64,000 bases of DNA. It comes from Microbacterium sp. 18062. GTDB lineage: Bacteria > Actinomycetota > Actinomycetes > Actinomycetales > Microbacteriaceae. The notes beneath the pieces are model-generated. The model was not told the origin of the DNA. It ran no database searches and worked only from the letters and a program-made list of their open reading frames with translations. This document shows, in pieces, positions 54,980 to 63,302 of the stretch (positions within the stretch are counted from its first letter, which is position 1; the number at the start of each line of letters is the position of its first letter). The position numbers and the translations under genes were made by a program. Where the stretch lies: NCBI RefSeq assembly GCF_902706225.1, contig NZ_CACSKB010000011.1, positions 23,586-87,585 of the forward strand, written 5' to 3'.

Positions 54980-56104
54980 TCAGACGCCCACGTCGACGAC
55001 AGCGGTGCGGTACCGCTCGAGCCGCTCGCGGTCGACCTCGACTCCGAAGCCGGGGCCGGTCGGCACGTCGACGACGCCGTCGTGCATGCGGATCGGCGCG
55101 GTGACGATGTCGTCGGCGAAGAAGCGGTCGGACCCCGAGATGTCTCCGGGCAAGGTGAAGCCCGGCAGCGCGGCGAGCGCGGTGTTGGCCGCGCGACCGA
55201 CGCCGGTCTCCAGCATCCCGCCGCACCACACCGCGATCCCGTGGGCGCGAGCGATGTCATGGATGCGGCGCGCCTCGAGATAGCCGCCGACCCGGCCGGG
55301 CTTGACGTTGATGATCGCCGCGGCTCCCAGGGCGATCGCGTCCACGGCGCTCTCGGCCGAGACGACCGACTCGTCGAGGCAGATGGGGGTGCGCAGCTGG
55401 CCCGCCAGTTGCGCATGCTGGCGAAGATCAGCCTCGCCGAGCGGCTGCTCGATGAGCAGGAGACCGAAGTCGTCGAGGCGCTGCAGATGCGCGGCGTCGA
55501 CCAGGGTGTACGCGGCGTTCGCGTCGACCTGGAAGGGCAGATCATCGCCGAACTCGCGGCGGACCGCGGCGACGTGCGCCAGGTCCGCGCCGGGGCGGAT
55601 CTTGAGCTTGATGCGTGCGTATCCCTCGTCGACGTAGCCGCCTACCGCGCGGACCGTGGCCTCGACCGAGTCCTGGATGCCCACCGACACGCCGGAGGGG
55701 ACGGCGCGGGCCACTGCGCCCAGATACGAGGCGAACGACCGCCCCTCGGCGCGCAGCTGCGCGTCCAGGACCGCCATCTCCACCGCGGCCTTGGCCATCG
55801 GATTGCCCACGATCGCGCGCAGATGGTGCCCCACCGTCTCGGCGGTGAGGACGTCGACCGCGAACAGCAGCGGCGCGATCCATCGCGCCACCACATCCGC
55901 CGAGCCGTCCAGATACTCGGCCGAGTAGTACGGGCGGTCGAGGGCGACGTTCTCGCCCCACCCGGTGACGACCCGGCCGTCGGCGATCTCCAGCTCCGCC
56001 TCCACGAGGAAGCAGCGCTTGTGCGTCTGCGTCATGAAGGACGTCGTGAAGGGGGAGACCAAGGGCATCCGAAGATGGTGCATGCGCAGGCTGAGCAGTT
56101 TCAT
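54980..56104 (-). CDS. N-acylamino-acid racemase/o-succinylbenzoate synthase-type enolase
   Basis: A 374-residue muconate-lactonising-subgroup enolase. The catalytic set is complete: Lys166 and Lys168 in IKLKIRPG, metal ligands Asp194 (FQVDAN), Glu219 (IEQPL) and Asp244 (LDES), and Lys268 (VKPGR). This follows the spacing of the Amycolatopsis N-acylamino-acid racemase. The 20s loop (SPFTTSFMTQTHK) is also of this type. In menaquinone pathways the same fold is MenC, but no men genes are nearby, and the coupled GNAT gene favours racemisation of N-succinyl- or N-acylamino acids. It overlaps the GNAT gene by 4 nt. Confidence 0.88.
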   Translation of the reverse strand: MKLLSLRMHHLRMPLVSPFTTSFMTQTHKRCFLVEAELEIADGRVVTGWGENVALDRPYYSAEYLDGSADVVARWIAPLLFAVDVLTAETVGHHLRAIVGNPMAKAAVEMAVLDAQLRAEGRSFASYLGAVARAVPSGVSVGIQDSVEATVRAVGGYVDEGYARIKLKIRPGADLAHVAAVRREFGDDLPFQVDANAAYTLVDAAHLQRLDDFGLLLIEQPLGEADLRQHAQLAGQLRTPICLDESVVSAESAVDAIALGAAAIINVKPGRVGGYLEARRIHDIARAHGIAVWCGGMLETGVGRAANTALAALPGFTLPGDISGSDRFFADDIVTAPIRMHDGVVDVPTGPGFGVEVDRERLERYRTAVVDVGV

Positions 56105-57003
56105 GTGTCACCTTTCCGGTGGAGCTCGTAGTGCCCCGATCGTGTGAAGTCCGTCACCGTCCACCCCCGGGCGAGCAGGTCGCGGAGCGCCGCGCGCACC
56201 TCGAGCCGCCAGCGACGCGCCAGACCCGGATCCTCCTGACGAAGGGAGGACACATCGGCGGGCACGGCCACGAGCACGCGCGACGACGGGTCGCCGGGCC
56301 TGACGTATCCGGTGGGCTCTCCCGCGACATCCGCGACGGCCAGATGGCCATGCAGGGACGTGGGCTCCTGCGTCGCACGCACCCGCGGCTCCGCCCGGAG
56401 GTCCCAGCGCACGAAGAGGCGGTCCGAGTGGTGCCCCACGTTGATCGCGTCGGTCATCTCGCCGTAGAAGTCCGGGAGGTACTCCACGACGTCGGCGCCG
56501 AGGCTGCGGATGTTGAAACCCGCGTTGCGGGCGACGAGGGGGTCGTACGTCCACGTCATCGCGTCGATGCCGTGCTCGAGACACCACGCGCGCTGGGCGA
56601 GCTTGATCGCCCGCCCGCGCCCGCGGCCGACCGAATGCGGCAGCAACCCCACGATGTGAGAGTGGAACGGGGTCCCCGGGGGTCCGCAGAACCCCACGGC
56701 GGCGCCCGCCGGCTCCCCGTCGACGAGCGCGACGGCCACGAGATTGCCCGCATGCGCGATCGCGACCAGAAGCGCCGGATCGATCATCGCGGTGTCGCTC
56801 GCGCCCCACACCTCGGTGAGCACGGCCGACGCCGTCCTGGTCCGGGCGGGGTCGTGCGCCCACTCCAGCACGAGGCCGGCGCGCTCGAGCGCGTCATCGG
56901 CGAGGGCGCGCGCCTCGGCGGCGCGCGAGATCCCGCCGCCCGAGGAGGCGACGGTGCCGTCCTGAGCGAGCGCTGCCGTGGCGGTGTCGTCGCGGGACCT
57001 CAC
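56101..57003 (-). CDS. GNAT family acyltransferase (COG3375-like)
   Basis: A 300-residue protein with an N-terminal GNAT domain (about 25-180, LVAVALVDGEPAGAAVGF and HSVGRGRGRAIKLAQRAWCLEHG) and a C-terminal extension typical of COG3375 (MTWTYDPLVARNAGFNIRSLGA, then YGEMTDAINVG). Homologues partner with N-succinylamino-acid racemases and are proposed to succinylate D-amino acids. The start is uncertain: GTG 57003 is used. GTG 57111 would run through the putative leader ORF. Its stop overlaps the racemase start, so they are co-translated. Confidence 0.8.
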   Translation of the reverse strand: MRSRDDTATAALAQDGTVASSGGGISRAAEARALADDALERAGLVLEWAHDPARTRTASAVLTEVWGASDTAMIDPALLVAIAHAGNLVAVALVDGEPAGAAVGFCGPPGTPFHSHIVGLLPHSVGRGRGRAIKLAQRAWCLEHGIDAMTWTYDPLVARNAGFNIRSLGADVVEYLPDFYGEMTDAINVGHHSDRLFVRWDLRAEPRVRATQEPTSLHGHLAVADVAGEPTGYVRPGDPSSRVLVAVPADVSSLRQEDPGLARRWRLEVRAALRDLLARGWTVTDFTRSGHYELHRKGDT

Positions 57004-57058
57004 CGGACGCGATCCGAGACGCGCGGGGGCAGGGCGGGCAGGAGTGAGTGCATAGGAA

Positions 57059-57115
57059 TCAGGATCGCCAGCGTGGCGTCGCGACGCATTGTCGGATCCG
57101 ACGAACGGCACCCAT
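57059..57115 (-). CDS. Putative 18-residue leader peptide
   Basis: ATG 57115 is preceded at 8 nt by a strong ribosome binding site (GGGAGG) and encodes MGAVRRIRQCVATPRWRS, then stops at 57059. It lies 55 nt upstream of the acyltransferase GTG, in the divergent region shared with the serine-hydrolase gene. Its Arg-rich content with one Cys and its placement suggest a leader used for translation-coupled control. Some actinobacterial leaders have similar character but I cannot confirm a family match. Confidence 0.45.
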   Translation of the reverse strand: MGAVRRIRQCVATPRWRS

Positions 57116-57158
57116 GAAGGTTGTCCTCCCGGATGAACCCGGACCGACGGCGCCTTCG

Positions 57159-57164
57159 TACGGT
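57159..57164 (+). promoter_or_regulatory. Predicted -10 element, leaderless start of the serine hydrolase
   Basis: TACGGT ends 6 nt before ATG 57171. It lies back-to-back with the leader ORF and acyltransferase unit on the other strand. Confidence 0.5.
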
Positions 57165-57170
57165 CGTGCT

Positions 57171-58574
57171 ATGTCAACCTCCTCCTCCGCGACGGACGAC
57201 CTCCGCTCTTGGCTGAACACCGAGCTTGCGCGCCTCATCGCCGCGCACGGCGTGCCGGGCGCCGCCGTCGGCGTGCTCATCGACGATGAGACCATCGACT
57301 CCGCCGCCGGCCTGCTGCACCTCGGCACCGGAGTCGAGGCCGACACGGACTCGCTGTTCCAGATCGGCTCCATCACGAAGGTCTGGACCGCCACCCTCGT
57401 CATGCAGCTCGTCGACGAGGGGCTGCTGGACCTGGACACGCCGATCCGCGCGTACCTTCCCGAGTTCCACATCGCCGACGAGGACGCCGCAGCGGCGATC
57501 ACCGCCCGACACCTGCTCTCCCACCGTGCGGGATTCGAGGGAGATCTGTTCACCGACACCGGACGCGGTGACGACTGCGTGCAGAAGTACGTCGCGACGC
57601 TCGCGGACACCCCCCAGCTGTTCCCGCCGGGGGAGCGGTTCTCCTACAACAACGCCGGGTACGTGGTGCTCGGCAGACTCGTCGAGGTGCTGCGCGGCGC
57701 CCACTGGGAACGCGTCCTGACCGAGCACCTGATCGAACCGCTCGGCCTGCGGCACGCCGCGCCGGGGCCGTACGAGGCCATCATGCACCGCGTCGCCCAA
57801 GGACACGTCGCCGATCCCGAGGGAACCCTGGTCCCCGCCCCGATGTGGAGCCTCGTGCGCTCCAACGGACCCGCGGGAGCGAGCCTGTCGATGACGGCGC
57901 GCGATCTCCTCGCGTTCGCACGCATGCACCTGGCGAACGGACAGGCCGCAGACGGCCGGCGGGTGCTCTCCGAAGAGTCGGTCGGTGCCATGCGGGAGAT
58001 CCACGCCGAGGTTCCCGACCTCGGCCTGCTCGGCAACGCGTGGGGTCTCGGATGGGAGATCGACGAGACGACCGCGGGCCGTGTCGTCTCGCACGACGGC
58101 AACACGATCGGCCAGAGCGCCTTCCTGCGCATCCTCCCCGCACGGGGGATCGCGATCGCGCTGCTCACGAACGGCGGAGACTCCATGGCCCTCTACCGCG
58201 AGCTCTTCGGCGCCCTGTTCGACCGGCTCACCGGGGCCGAGCTCCTCAAGCCACTGCCCACACCGCCCGATCTCGAGGAAACGCTCGAAGAGACGGAGGC
58301 GGCCTACTACGTCGGCACCTACTCCGCCTCCATCCTCGACATGATCGTCACCCGAGACGACGAGGGCCGACTGTGGGTGGACGAGGTGCCCAAGGGAGCG
58401 TTCGCCGAGCTCGCCCAGCCGCAGCAGCGCACCCGCCTCGTGCCTTATCACGACGGCAGTCTCATCACGCTGGAGAAGCGGATGGGGACGCACTTCGTCT
58501 ACGCGTTCGTCGGGGTCGACGGGGAACCCGCTCGCTTCCTCCACACCGGCCGCGCCATGCCGCGTCACCCCTGA
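57171..58574 (+). CDS. Beta-lactamase-fold serine hydrolase
   Basis: A 467-residue class C beta-lactamase/D-aminopeptidase-like hydrolase. Ser67 and Lys70 lie in IGSITK, Tyr159-Asn160 in FSYNNAGYV, and the third motif is VSHDGNTIG near 305 (H-D-G instead of K-T-G). A C-terminal domain of about 100 residues follows (FDRLTGAELLKPLP onwards). There is no signal peptide, so it is cytoplasmic, which fits hydrolysis of imported D-amino-acid peptides or esters rather than antibiotic resistance. It leads the transporter genes with a 66-nt gap. Confidence 0.9.
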   Translation: MSTSSSATDDLRSWLNTELARLIAAHGVPGAAVGVLIDDETIDSAAGLLHLGTGVEADTDSLFQIGSITKVWTATLVMQLVDEGLLDLDTPIRAYLPEFHIADEDAAAAITARHLLSHRAGFEGDLFTDTGRGDDCVQKYVATLADTPQLFPPGERFSYNNAGYVVLGRLVEVLRGAHWERVLTEHLIEPLGLRHAAPGPYEAIMHRVAQGHVADPEGTLVPAPMWSLVRSNGPAGASLSMTARDLLAFARMHLANGQAADGRRVLSEESVGAMREIHAEVPDLGLLGNAWGLGWEIDETTAGRVVSHDGNTIGQSAFLRILPARGIAIALLTNGGDSMALYRELFGALFDRLTGAELLKPLPTPPDLEETLEETEAAYYVGTYSASILDMIVTRDDEGRLWVDEVPKGAFAELAQPQQRTRLVPYHDGSLITLEKRMGTHFVYAFVGVDGEPARFLHTGRAMPRHP

Positions 58575-58640
58575 TCCCATCGAGCACCACCCGTGCGTCG
58601 GTCCCGGTTCGCACGGCCCGCCTCCACCGAAGGACACCGA

Positions 58641-60242
58641 ATGAACATGCTCCCGCCTCCGCCGGGCACCCGCCGCACGGCGTTCGCCGCACTCTCTCTG
58701 GCCGGCGTCGTCGCGCTCGCCGCCTGCTCGGGCGGCGGAACCGACGGGGACGCCGAGTACGTCGACGGCGGCACCTTCGTGTTCGCGCTCGCCAGCGACC
58801 TCGGCGCGCTCGACCCGCATCTGGCCATCACCGGCTCCGGGCTGAACGCCGCGCGGTTCGCCTACGACCAGCTCGTGGGTCTCGACGCCGACAACACCAT
58901 CGTGTCGAACCTCGCATCCGACTGGAGCGTCGACGGCACCACGGTCACCCTCACCCTGCGCGACGATGTCACGTGCGCGGACGGCTCGGCCTTCACCGCC
59001 TCGACGGCGGCGGCGAACATCGACTTCATCGCCGATCCCGCCAATGCGAGCCCGCTGCTGGCGGTGTACGTGCCCGCGGGGGTCACCACCGACGCCGATG
59101 ACGACACCGGCACCCTCACCCTGACCCTCGCCTCACCCGCACCCTTCGTCCTCGAAGGCCTCGCGGGCGTGCCGATGGTCTGTGAGGCGGGCTTGGCGGA
59201 TCGCAGCCTCCTCGCCTCCGAGACACAGGGCACCGGAGCGTACGTGCTCACCGAGGCCGTGGCCAACGACCGCTACACCTACGAGGTGCGCGACGGTTAC
59301 ACGTGGGGTCCCGATGGGGCGAGCACCGACGAAGAGGGACTGCCGGCCGTCGTCGAACTCCGGATCGTGCCCAACGAGACGACCCTCGCGAACCTGCTGC
59401 TGTCCGGCGAGGTGAACGCCGGCTCCGTGCTCGGACCCGACGCCGCACGCCTCGAGCCGCTGTTCTCCGTCGAGAACCGCGCAGTCACCGGCGAACAGTG
59501 GTTCAACCACGCTCCCGGCAACGTGACGGCGGAGCTCGCCGTCCGCACGGCACTCACGCAGGCGCTCGATCTCGACGAGCTCGCCAACGTCATCACCTCC
59601 GGCGAAGGCGAACGCGCCACGCAGCTCGCCGTCGTCGAGCCGACCACGTGCCAGGGCGGCGACTTCACCGCGGCCTTCCCCGCCTTCGACCCGGACGCTG
59701 CGGCCCAGGCGCTTGAGCAGGCCGGATGGACCGAGGGCGCCGGCGGTGTGCGCGAACGCGACGGACGACCTCTGTCGATCTCCTTCATCCACGACTCCGC
59801 TCTCGGCTCCGGCGGGGCCGCCGCCGCGGAGCTCGCCGTCGCGGCATGGACCGAGATCGGCATCGACGTGCAGGCGAGCACCCTGCCCACCGACGAGCTG
59901 GCGGGGATCCTGTTCGGCGGCGGCTCGTGGGACGTCGTCTGGGAGCCGTTGAACGTGAACAGTCCTGATCAGATCGTCGGTCTCATCAGCGGGCCGCCGC
60001 CCGCGGAGGGAGGCTCGAACTTCGCCTCGATCGCGAACGAGGCGTACGACGCCGGCGTCGCCGACGCCATGAGCCTCATCGGCGCGGACAGCTGCGACGC
60101 CTGGTTCGCCGCGGAGGAGGCACTGGTCGCCGACCTCGACGTCCTGCCCTTCGCCAACACCGTCCAGTCGCTGTACGGCAGCGGAGCCGAGTTCCGCTGG
60201 CCCGGGACGATCGACCCGACCAGCATCCGGATGACGCGCTGA
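58641..60242 (+). CDS. Peptide ABC transporter substrate-binding lipoprotein
   Basis: A 533-residue family 5 solute-binding protein. The lipoprotein signal ends at LAAC with Cys29. The domain begins TFVFALASDLGALDPHLAITG, and AGWTEGAGGVRERDGRPLSISF lies in the second lobe. The fold is typical of DppA/OppA-type peptide or nickel/glutathione receptors. An AGGA site precedes ATG 58641. A strong hairpin directly downstream probably lets this gene be expressed more than the permeases. Confidence 0.93.
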   Translation: MNMLPPPPGTRRTAFAALSLAGVVALAACSGGGTDGDAEYVDGGTFVFALASDLGALDPHLAITGSGLNAARFAYDQLVGLDADNTIVSNLASDWSVDGTTVTLTLRDDVTCADGSAFTASTAAANIDFIADPANASPLLAVYVPAGVTTDADDDTGTLTLTLASPAPFVLEGLAGVPMVCEAGLADRSLLASETQGTGAYVLTEAVANDRYTYEVRDGYTWGPDGASTDEEGLPAVVELRIVPNETTLANLLLSGEVNAGSVLGPDAARLEPLFSVENRAVTGEQWFNHAPGNVTAELAVRTALTQALDLDELANVITSGEGERATQLAVVEPTTCQGGDFTAAFPAFDPDAAAQALEQAGWTEGAGGVRERDGRPLSISFIHDSALGSGGAAAAELAVAAWTEIGIDVQASTLPTDELAGILFGGGSWDVVWEPLNVNSPDQIVGLISGPPPAEGGSNFASIANEAYDAGVADAMSLIGADSCDAWFAAEEALVADLDVLPFANTVQSLYGSGAEFRWPGTIDPTSIRMTR

Positions 60243-60255
60243 CGCGCCGATCGAA

Positions 60256-60289
60256 TCCGGGTGCCCCGTGAACGCACGGGGCACCCGGA
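60256..60289 (+). terminator. 15-bp hairpin between binding protein and permease
   Basis: TCCGGGTGCCCCGTG (60256-60270) pairs perfectly with CACGGGGCACCCGGA (60275-60289) around a 4-nt loop, 13 nt after the stop. There is no U run. In ABC operons such hairpins act as partial terminators or 3' stabilisers so that the binding protein exceeds the membrane subunits. Confidence 0.75.
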
Positions 60290-60321
60290 CCGTGAAGGAA
60301 GACGAGGATCCCCCCACCGTG

Positions 60322-61317
60322 ATGAGCGAAACGGCCACCTTCCCCGCGGCGACCACGCCCGCGTGGACCCGCAACCGCTGGGTACGCTTCGCGGTGCGTC
60401 GCGGCGGACGCCTGCTGGTCTCGCTGTGGGTCCTGGTCACGGCGGCGTTCCTCATGATCCACCTCGTGCCCGGAGACCCCGTACGCGCCGCCCTGGGGCC
60501 GACCGCCTCGGCGCAGCTCATCGAACAGACGCGCGTCAATCTCGGCCTGGACGGGCCTCTGATCGAGCAGTACGTCCGATTCCTCGGCGGTCTGCTCGTC
60601 GGCGACCTCGGCACCTCGATCCAGTACCGGCTGCCCGCCGTGGAGGTCATCGGCGCACGGCTGCCTGCGACGCTCGCTCTGGGGGCGGCGGCGTTCGTCG
60701 TCGCCGTGGTGATCGCGGTCCCCCTCGGCGCCGCGGTCGCGGTGCTGACACGGCGCGAGCGCAACCGCGCCGTCGAGCTCGGCTTCGCCTCCACGAGCGT
60801 GGTCCTCGCGCTCATCCCCGACTTCGTGCTCGGCGTCGCGCTGGTCTGGGTGTTCGGCGTCACTCTGCAGTGGCTGCCGGTGGCCGGCGCCTCCGGCCCG
60901 GCGTCATACGTCCTGCCCGTGCTCGCGCTCGCGGTGGGGCCAGCCGCGATCCTCGCGCGCATCGTGCGTGTCGAGCTGCTTGCCGCGCTCGACGCCGACT
61001 ATGCGCGCACCGCCCGTGCCAAGCGGCTCACCGGCAGGCGGATCGTGCTGCGCCACGCCCTTCCCAACGCCGTGACCGCAGCGCTCACCCTCGGCGGACT
61101 CCTCCTCGGGACGATGATCGCGGGCACGGTCCTCGTGGAGAACGTCTTCGCCTGGCCGGGCATCGGCGGAACCGTTTCCGGCTCCATCCTCGCGAAGGAC
61201 TACCCGGTGGTGCAGGGGATCGTGCTCGTCCTCGGAGCCGGTGTGCTGCTGACCAACACCGTGGTCGACACGATCCTCGCGGTCCTCGATCCCCGCTCGA
61301 CCATCGGAGAGCAGTGA
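60322..61317 (+). CDS. Peptide ABC transporter permease (DppB type)
   Basis: A 331-residue permease with about 6 membrane segments. The N-terminal part has RRGGRLLVSLWVLVTAAFLMIHLVPGDP and the EAA loop region is YARTARAKRLTGRRIVLRHALPNAV, which contacts the ATPase. ATG 60322 is used; GTG 60319 is equally possible and an earlier in-frame ATG at 60268 lies within the hairpin. The stop overlaps the next start by one base. Confidence 0.92.
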   Translation: MSETATFPAATTPAWTRNRWVRFAVRRGGRLLVSLWVLVTAAFLMIHLVPGDPVRAALGPTASAQLIEQTRVNLGLDGPLIEQYVRFLGGLLVGDLGTSIQYRLPAVEVIGARLPATLALGAAAFVVAVVIAVPLGAAVAVLTRRERNRAVELGFASTSVVLALIPDFVLGVALVWVFGVTLQWLPVAGASGPASYVLPVLALAVGPAAILARIVRVELLAALDADYARTARAKRLTGRRIVLRHALPNAVTAALTLGGLLLGTMIAGTVLVENVFAWPGIGGTVSGSILAKDYPVVQGIVLVLGAGVLLTNTVVDTILAVLDPRSTIGEQ

Positions 61318-63302
61318 TGCGTGCCCTGCAGACGCTGCGCGGCCCCCTCGGGATCTGCGCCGTCATCATGCTCGCCCTGCTGTTGTCGACCGCTGTGCTC
61401 GCGCCCCTCCTCTGGGGCGACGCGGCCGAGGCGACGAACACCTCCGACCTGAACGCCCCGCCCTCGGCGGAGCATCCGGTGGGTACCGACGCCCTCGGTC
61501 GCGACCTGCTGCTGCGCACCCTGGTGGCCACGCGTCTGACGATCGTCCTCGCGCTCGGAGCGACGGGCATCGCCCTGGTCATCGGGGTCGTCCTCGGCGC
61601 GGCGCCGTTGCTGCTCGGCCGCCGCCTCGGGCGGATCGTGATCGCCGCCGTGAACATCGCCGTGGCCTTCCCCGGGATCCTGCTCGCGCTCTTCATGTCG
61701 GTGATCCTCGGTGTGGGCGAGTTCGCTGCGATGTGGGCGATCGGCATCGCGGGCGCCCCGTCCTTCGCCCGGTTCTGCCAGACGCTCATCGCGGGGATCG
61801 TCGAACGCGACTTCGTCGCCGCCGCGCGCACCGCCGGTCAGGGGCGCGTGCGCATCCTCATCCGTCACGTGCTGCCCAACATCGCCGAGCCGCTCATCGT
61901 GAACGCGACGATCGCCGCCGGCTCCGCTCTGCTCACCTTCGCCGGGCTGTCCTTCCTCGGCCTCGGCGTGCAGGCGCCCGCCTACGACTGGGGCAGGCTG
62001 ATGATGGAAGGACTCAGCCGGATCTACCTCAACCCGCTCGCCGCCCTCGCCCCCGGCATCGCCGTGGTCCTCGCCGGACTCGCGTTCACCCTCTCCGGAG
62101 AGGTCCTCGCCAAGGCCTACGCGGTCGAGACGCTGCCCGGAGCCGTCAGCGGCGCACGCGGCCGCATGCGACGGCTGCGCGAGAGCCGCGCGCACGCGCG
62201 ATCCGCCGCGGCGCCGGGGGACGGGTCCGACGTGGTGCTGGAGGTCCGCAACCTGCGAGTGAGCCTTCCCGGTGCACACGGCGCCGTGTCCGCCGTCCGA
62301 GGCGTGAGCCTCACGCTCGGCGCCGGCGACGCCGTCGGAATCGTCGGCGAGTCCGGCTCGGGGAAGTCGCTCACCGCGCTCGCGATCGCGCAGCTGCTCG
62401 AGGAGCCGTTGCGCGTGGAGGCCGACACGATCCGCTTCCACGGCGTCGAGCTGACCGAGCCCGACCGCACCGTCGGTGCGAAGCGGACGCGGCGGCGGCT
62501 GCTCGGCGCCTCCCTCGCGATGGTCTTCCAGGACCCCATGACCTCGTTCAACCCGACCATCAGGATGGGCACTCAGCTCGCGGAGGTCTCGCGCTTCCAC
62601 GGCGGGATGACGTGGAAGCAGGCCCGTGAACAGGCCACGGCCCGGCTCGGCTCGGTTCGCATCCCCTCCCCGGAGCAGCGCGCACGGCAGTATCCCCATG
62701 AGTTCTCCGGCGGGATGCGCCAGCGCGCCATGATCGCGATGGGCCTGATGGCGCAGCCGACAGTGGTCATCGCCGACGAGCCCACCACCGCCCTCGACGT
62801 CACCGTCCAGAAGCAGGTGCTCGACCTGCTGACCGCGATGCGTCGCGAGAACGGCGTCGCCGTGCTGCTGATCAGCCATGACGTCGCGGTGGTCCGGCAG
62901 GTCACCGACCGCATCGTCGTCATGTACGCCGGCCGCATCGTGGAGGAGGTCTCCTCCGACGACCTCGCCGATGCCGCCCGCCATCCCTACACCCGTGCGC
63001 TCATCGCGGCGGTACCGGACATGACGACCGACCGTGATGCGCCACTGGCCACGATCCCCGGACGCCCCGTCGGCCCTGCGGACGTGCCCGCCGGGTGCGC
63101 ATACGCCGCCCGGTGCCCCTTCGCGAGCGCGCGCTGCCGCCAGGACGACCCCGCACTCGCGCCGGCGGCGGACAGCGCGGATCCGCGGCACCGGGTCGCG
63201 TGCTGGCATCCGGTCACCTCCGCGGCCGATGTCGAGCGGGCGGAGGCCCCCGTGCCGACGGCGGCACTCCCGATCACGGCGGCGGGGGAGAGACGATCAT
63301 GA
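61317..63302 (+). CDS. Fused ABC permease-ATPase (DppC-DppD type)
   Basis: A 661-residue fusion. Residues 1-270 are a DppC-type permease with EAA loop ERDFVAAARTAGQGRVRILIRHVLPN. A basic linker (281-300) joins it to an ATPase with Walker A GESGSGKS (344-351), signature FSGGMRQR (463-470) and Walker B VVIADEPT (483-490). The oligopeptide C-terminal Cys-rich motif (CAYAARCPFASARC, then HRVACW) is also present. The two parts are usually separate genes, but this fusion is known in actinobacteria. It is coupled at both ends by short overlaps. Confidence 0.93.
   Translation: MRALQTLRGPLGICAVIMLALLLSTAVLAPLLWGDAAEATNTSDLNAPPSAEHPVGTDALGRDLLLRTLVATRLTIVLALGATGIALVIGVVLGAAPLLLGRRLGRIVIAAVNIAVAFPGILLALFMSVILGVGEFAAMWAIGIAGAPSFARFCQTLIAGIVERDFVAAARTAGQGRVRILIRHVLPNIAEPLIVNATIAAGSALLTFAGLSFLGLGVQAPAYDWGRLMMEGLSRIYLNPLAALAPGIAVVLAGLAFTLSGEVLAKAYAVETLPGAVSGARGRMRRLRESRAHARSAAAPGDGSDVVLEVRNLRVSLPGAHGAVSAVRGVSLTLGAGDAVGIVGESGSGKSLTALAIAQLLEEPLRVEADTIRFHGVELTEPDRTVGAKRTRRRLLGASLAMVFQDPMTSFNPTIRMGTQLAEVSRFHGGMTWKQAREQATARLGSVRIPSPEQRARQYPHEFSGGMRQRAMIAMGLMAQPTVVIADEPTTALDVTVQKQVLDLLTAMRRENGVAVLLISHDVAVVRQVTDRIVVMYAGRIVEEVSSDDLADAARHPYTRALIAAVPDMTTDRDAPLATIPGRPVGPADVPAGCAYAARCPFASARCRQDDPALAPAADSADPRHRVACWHPVTSAADVERAEAPVPTAALPITAAGERRS

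Noticed and set aside
54980..56104. menC of menaquinone synthesis
   Set aside because: The fold allows it, but no other men gene is near and it is co-translated with a COG3375-type acyltransferase, so racemase is preferred. MenC activity is not excluded.
57004..57111. Longer acyltransferase N-terminus from GTG 57111
   Set aside because: It would overlap the leader ORF, lacks a well-placed ribosome site, and adds residues with no conserved pattern.
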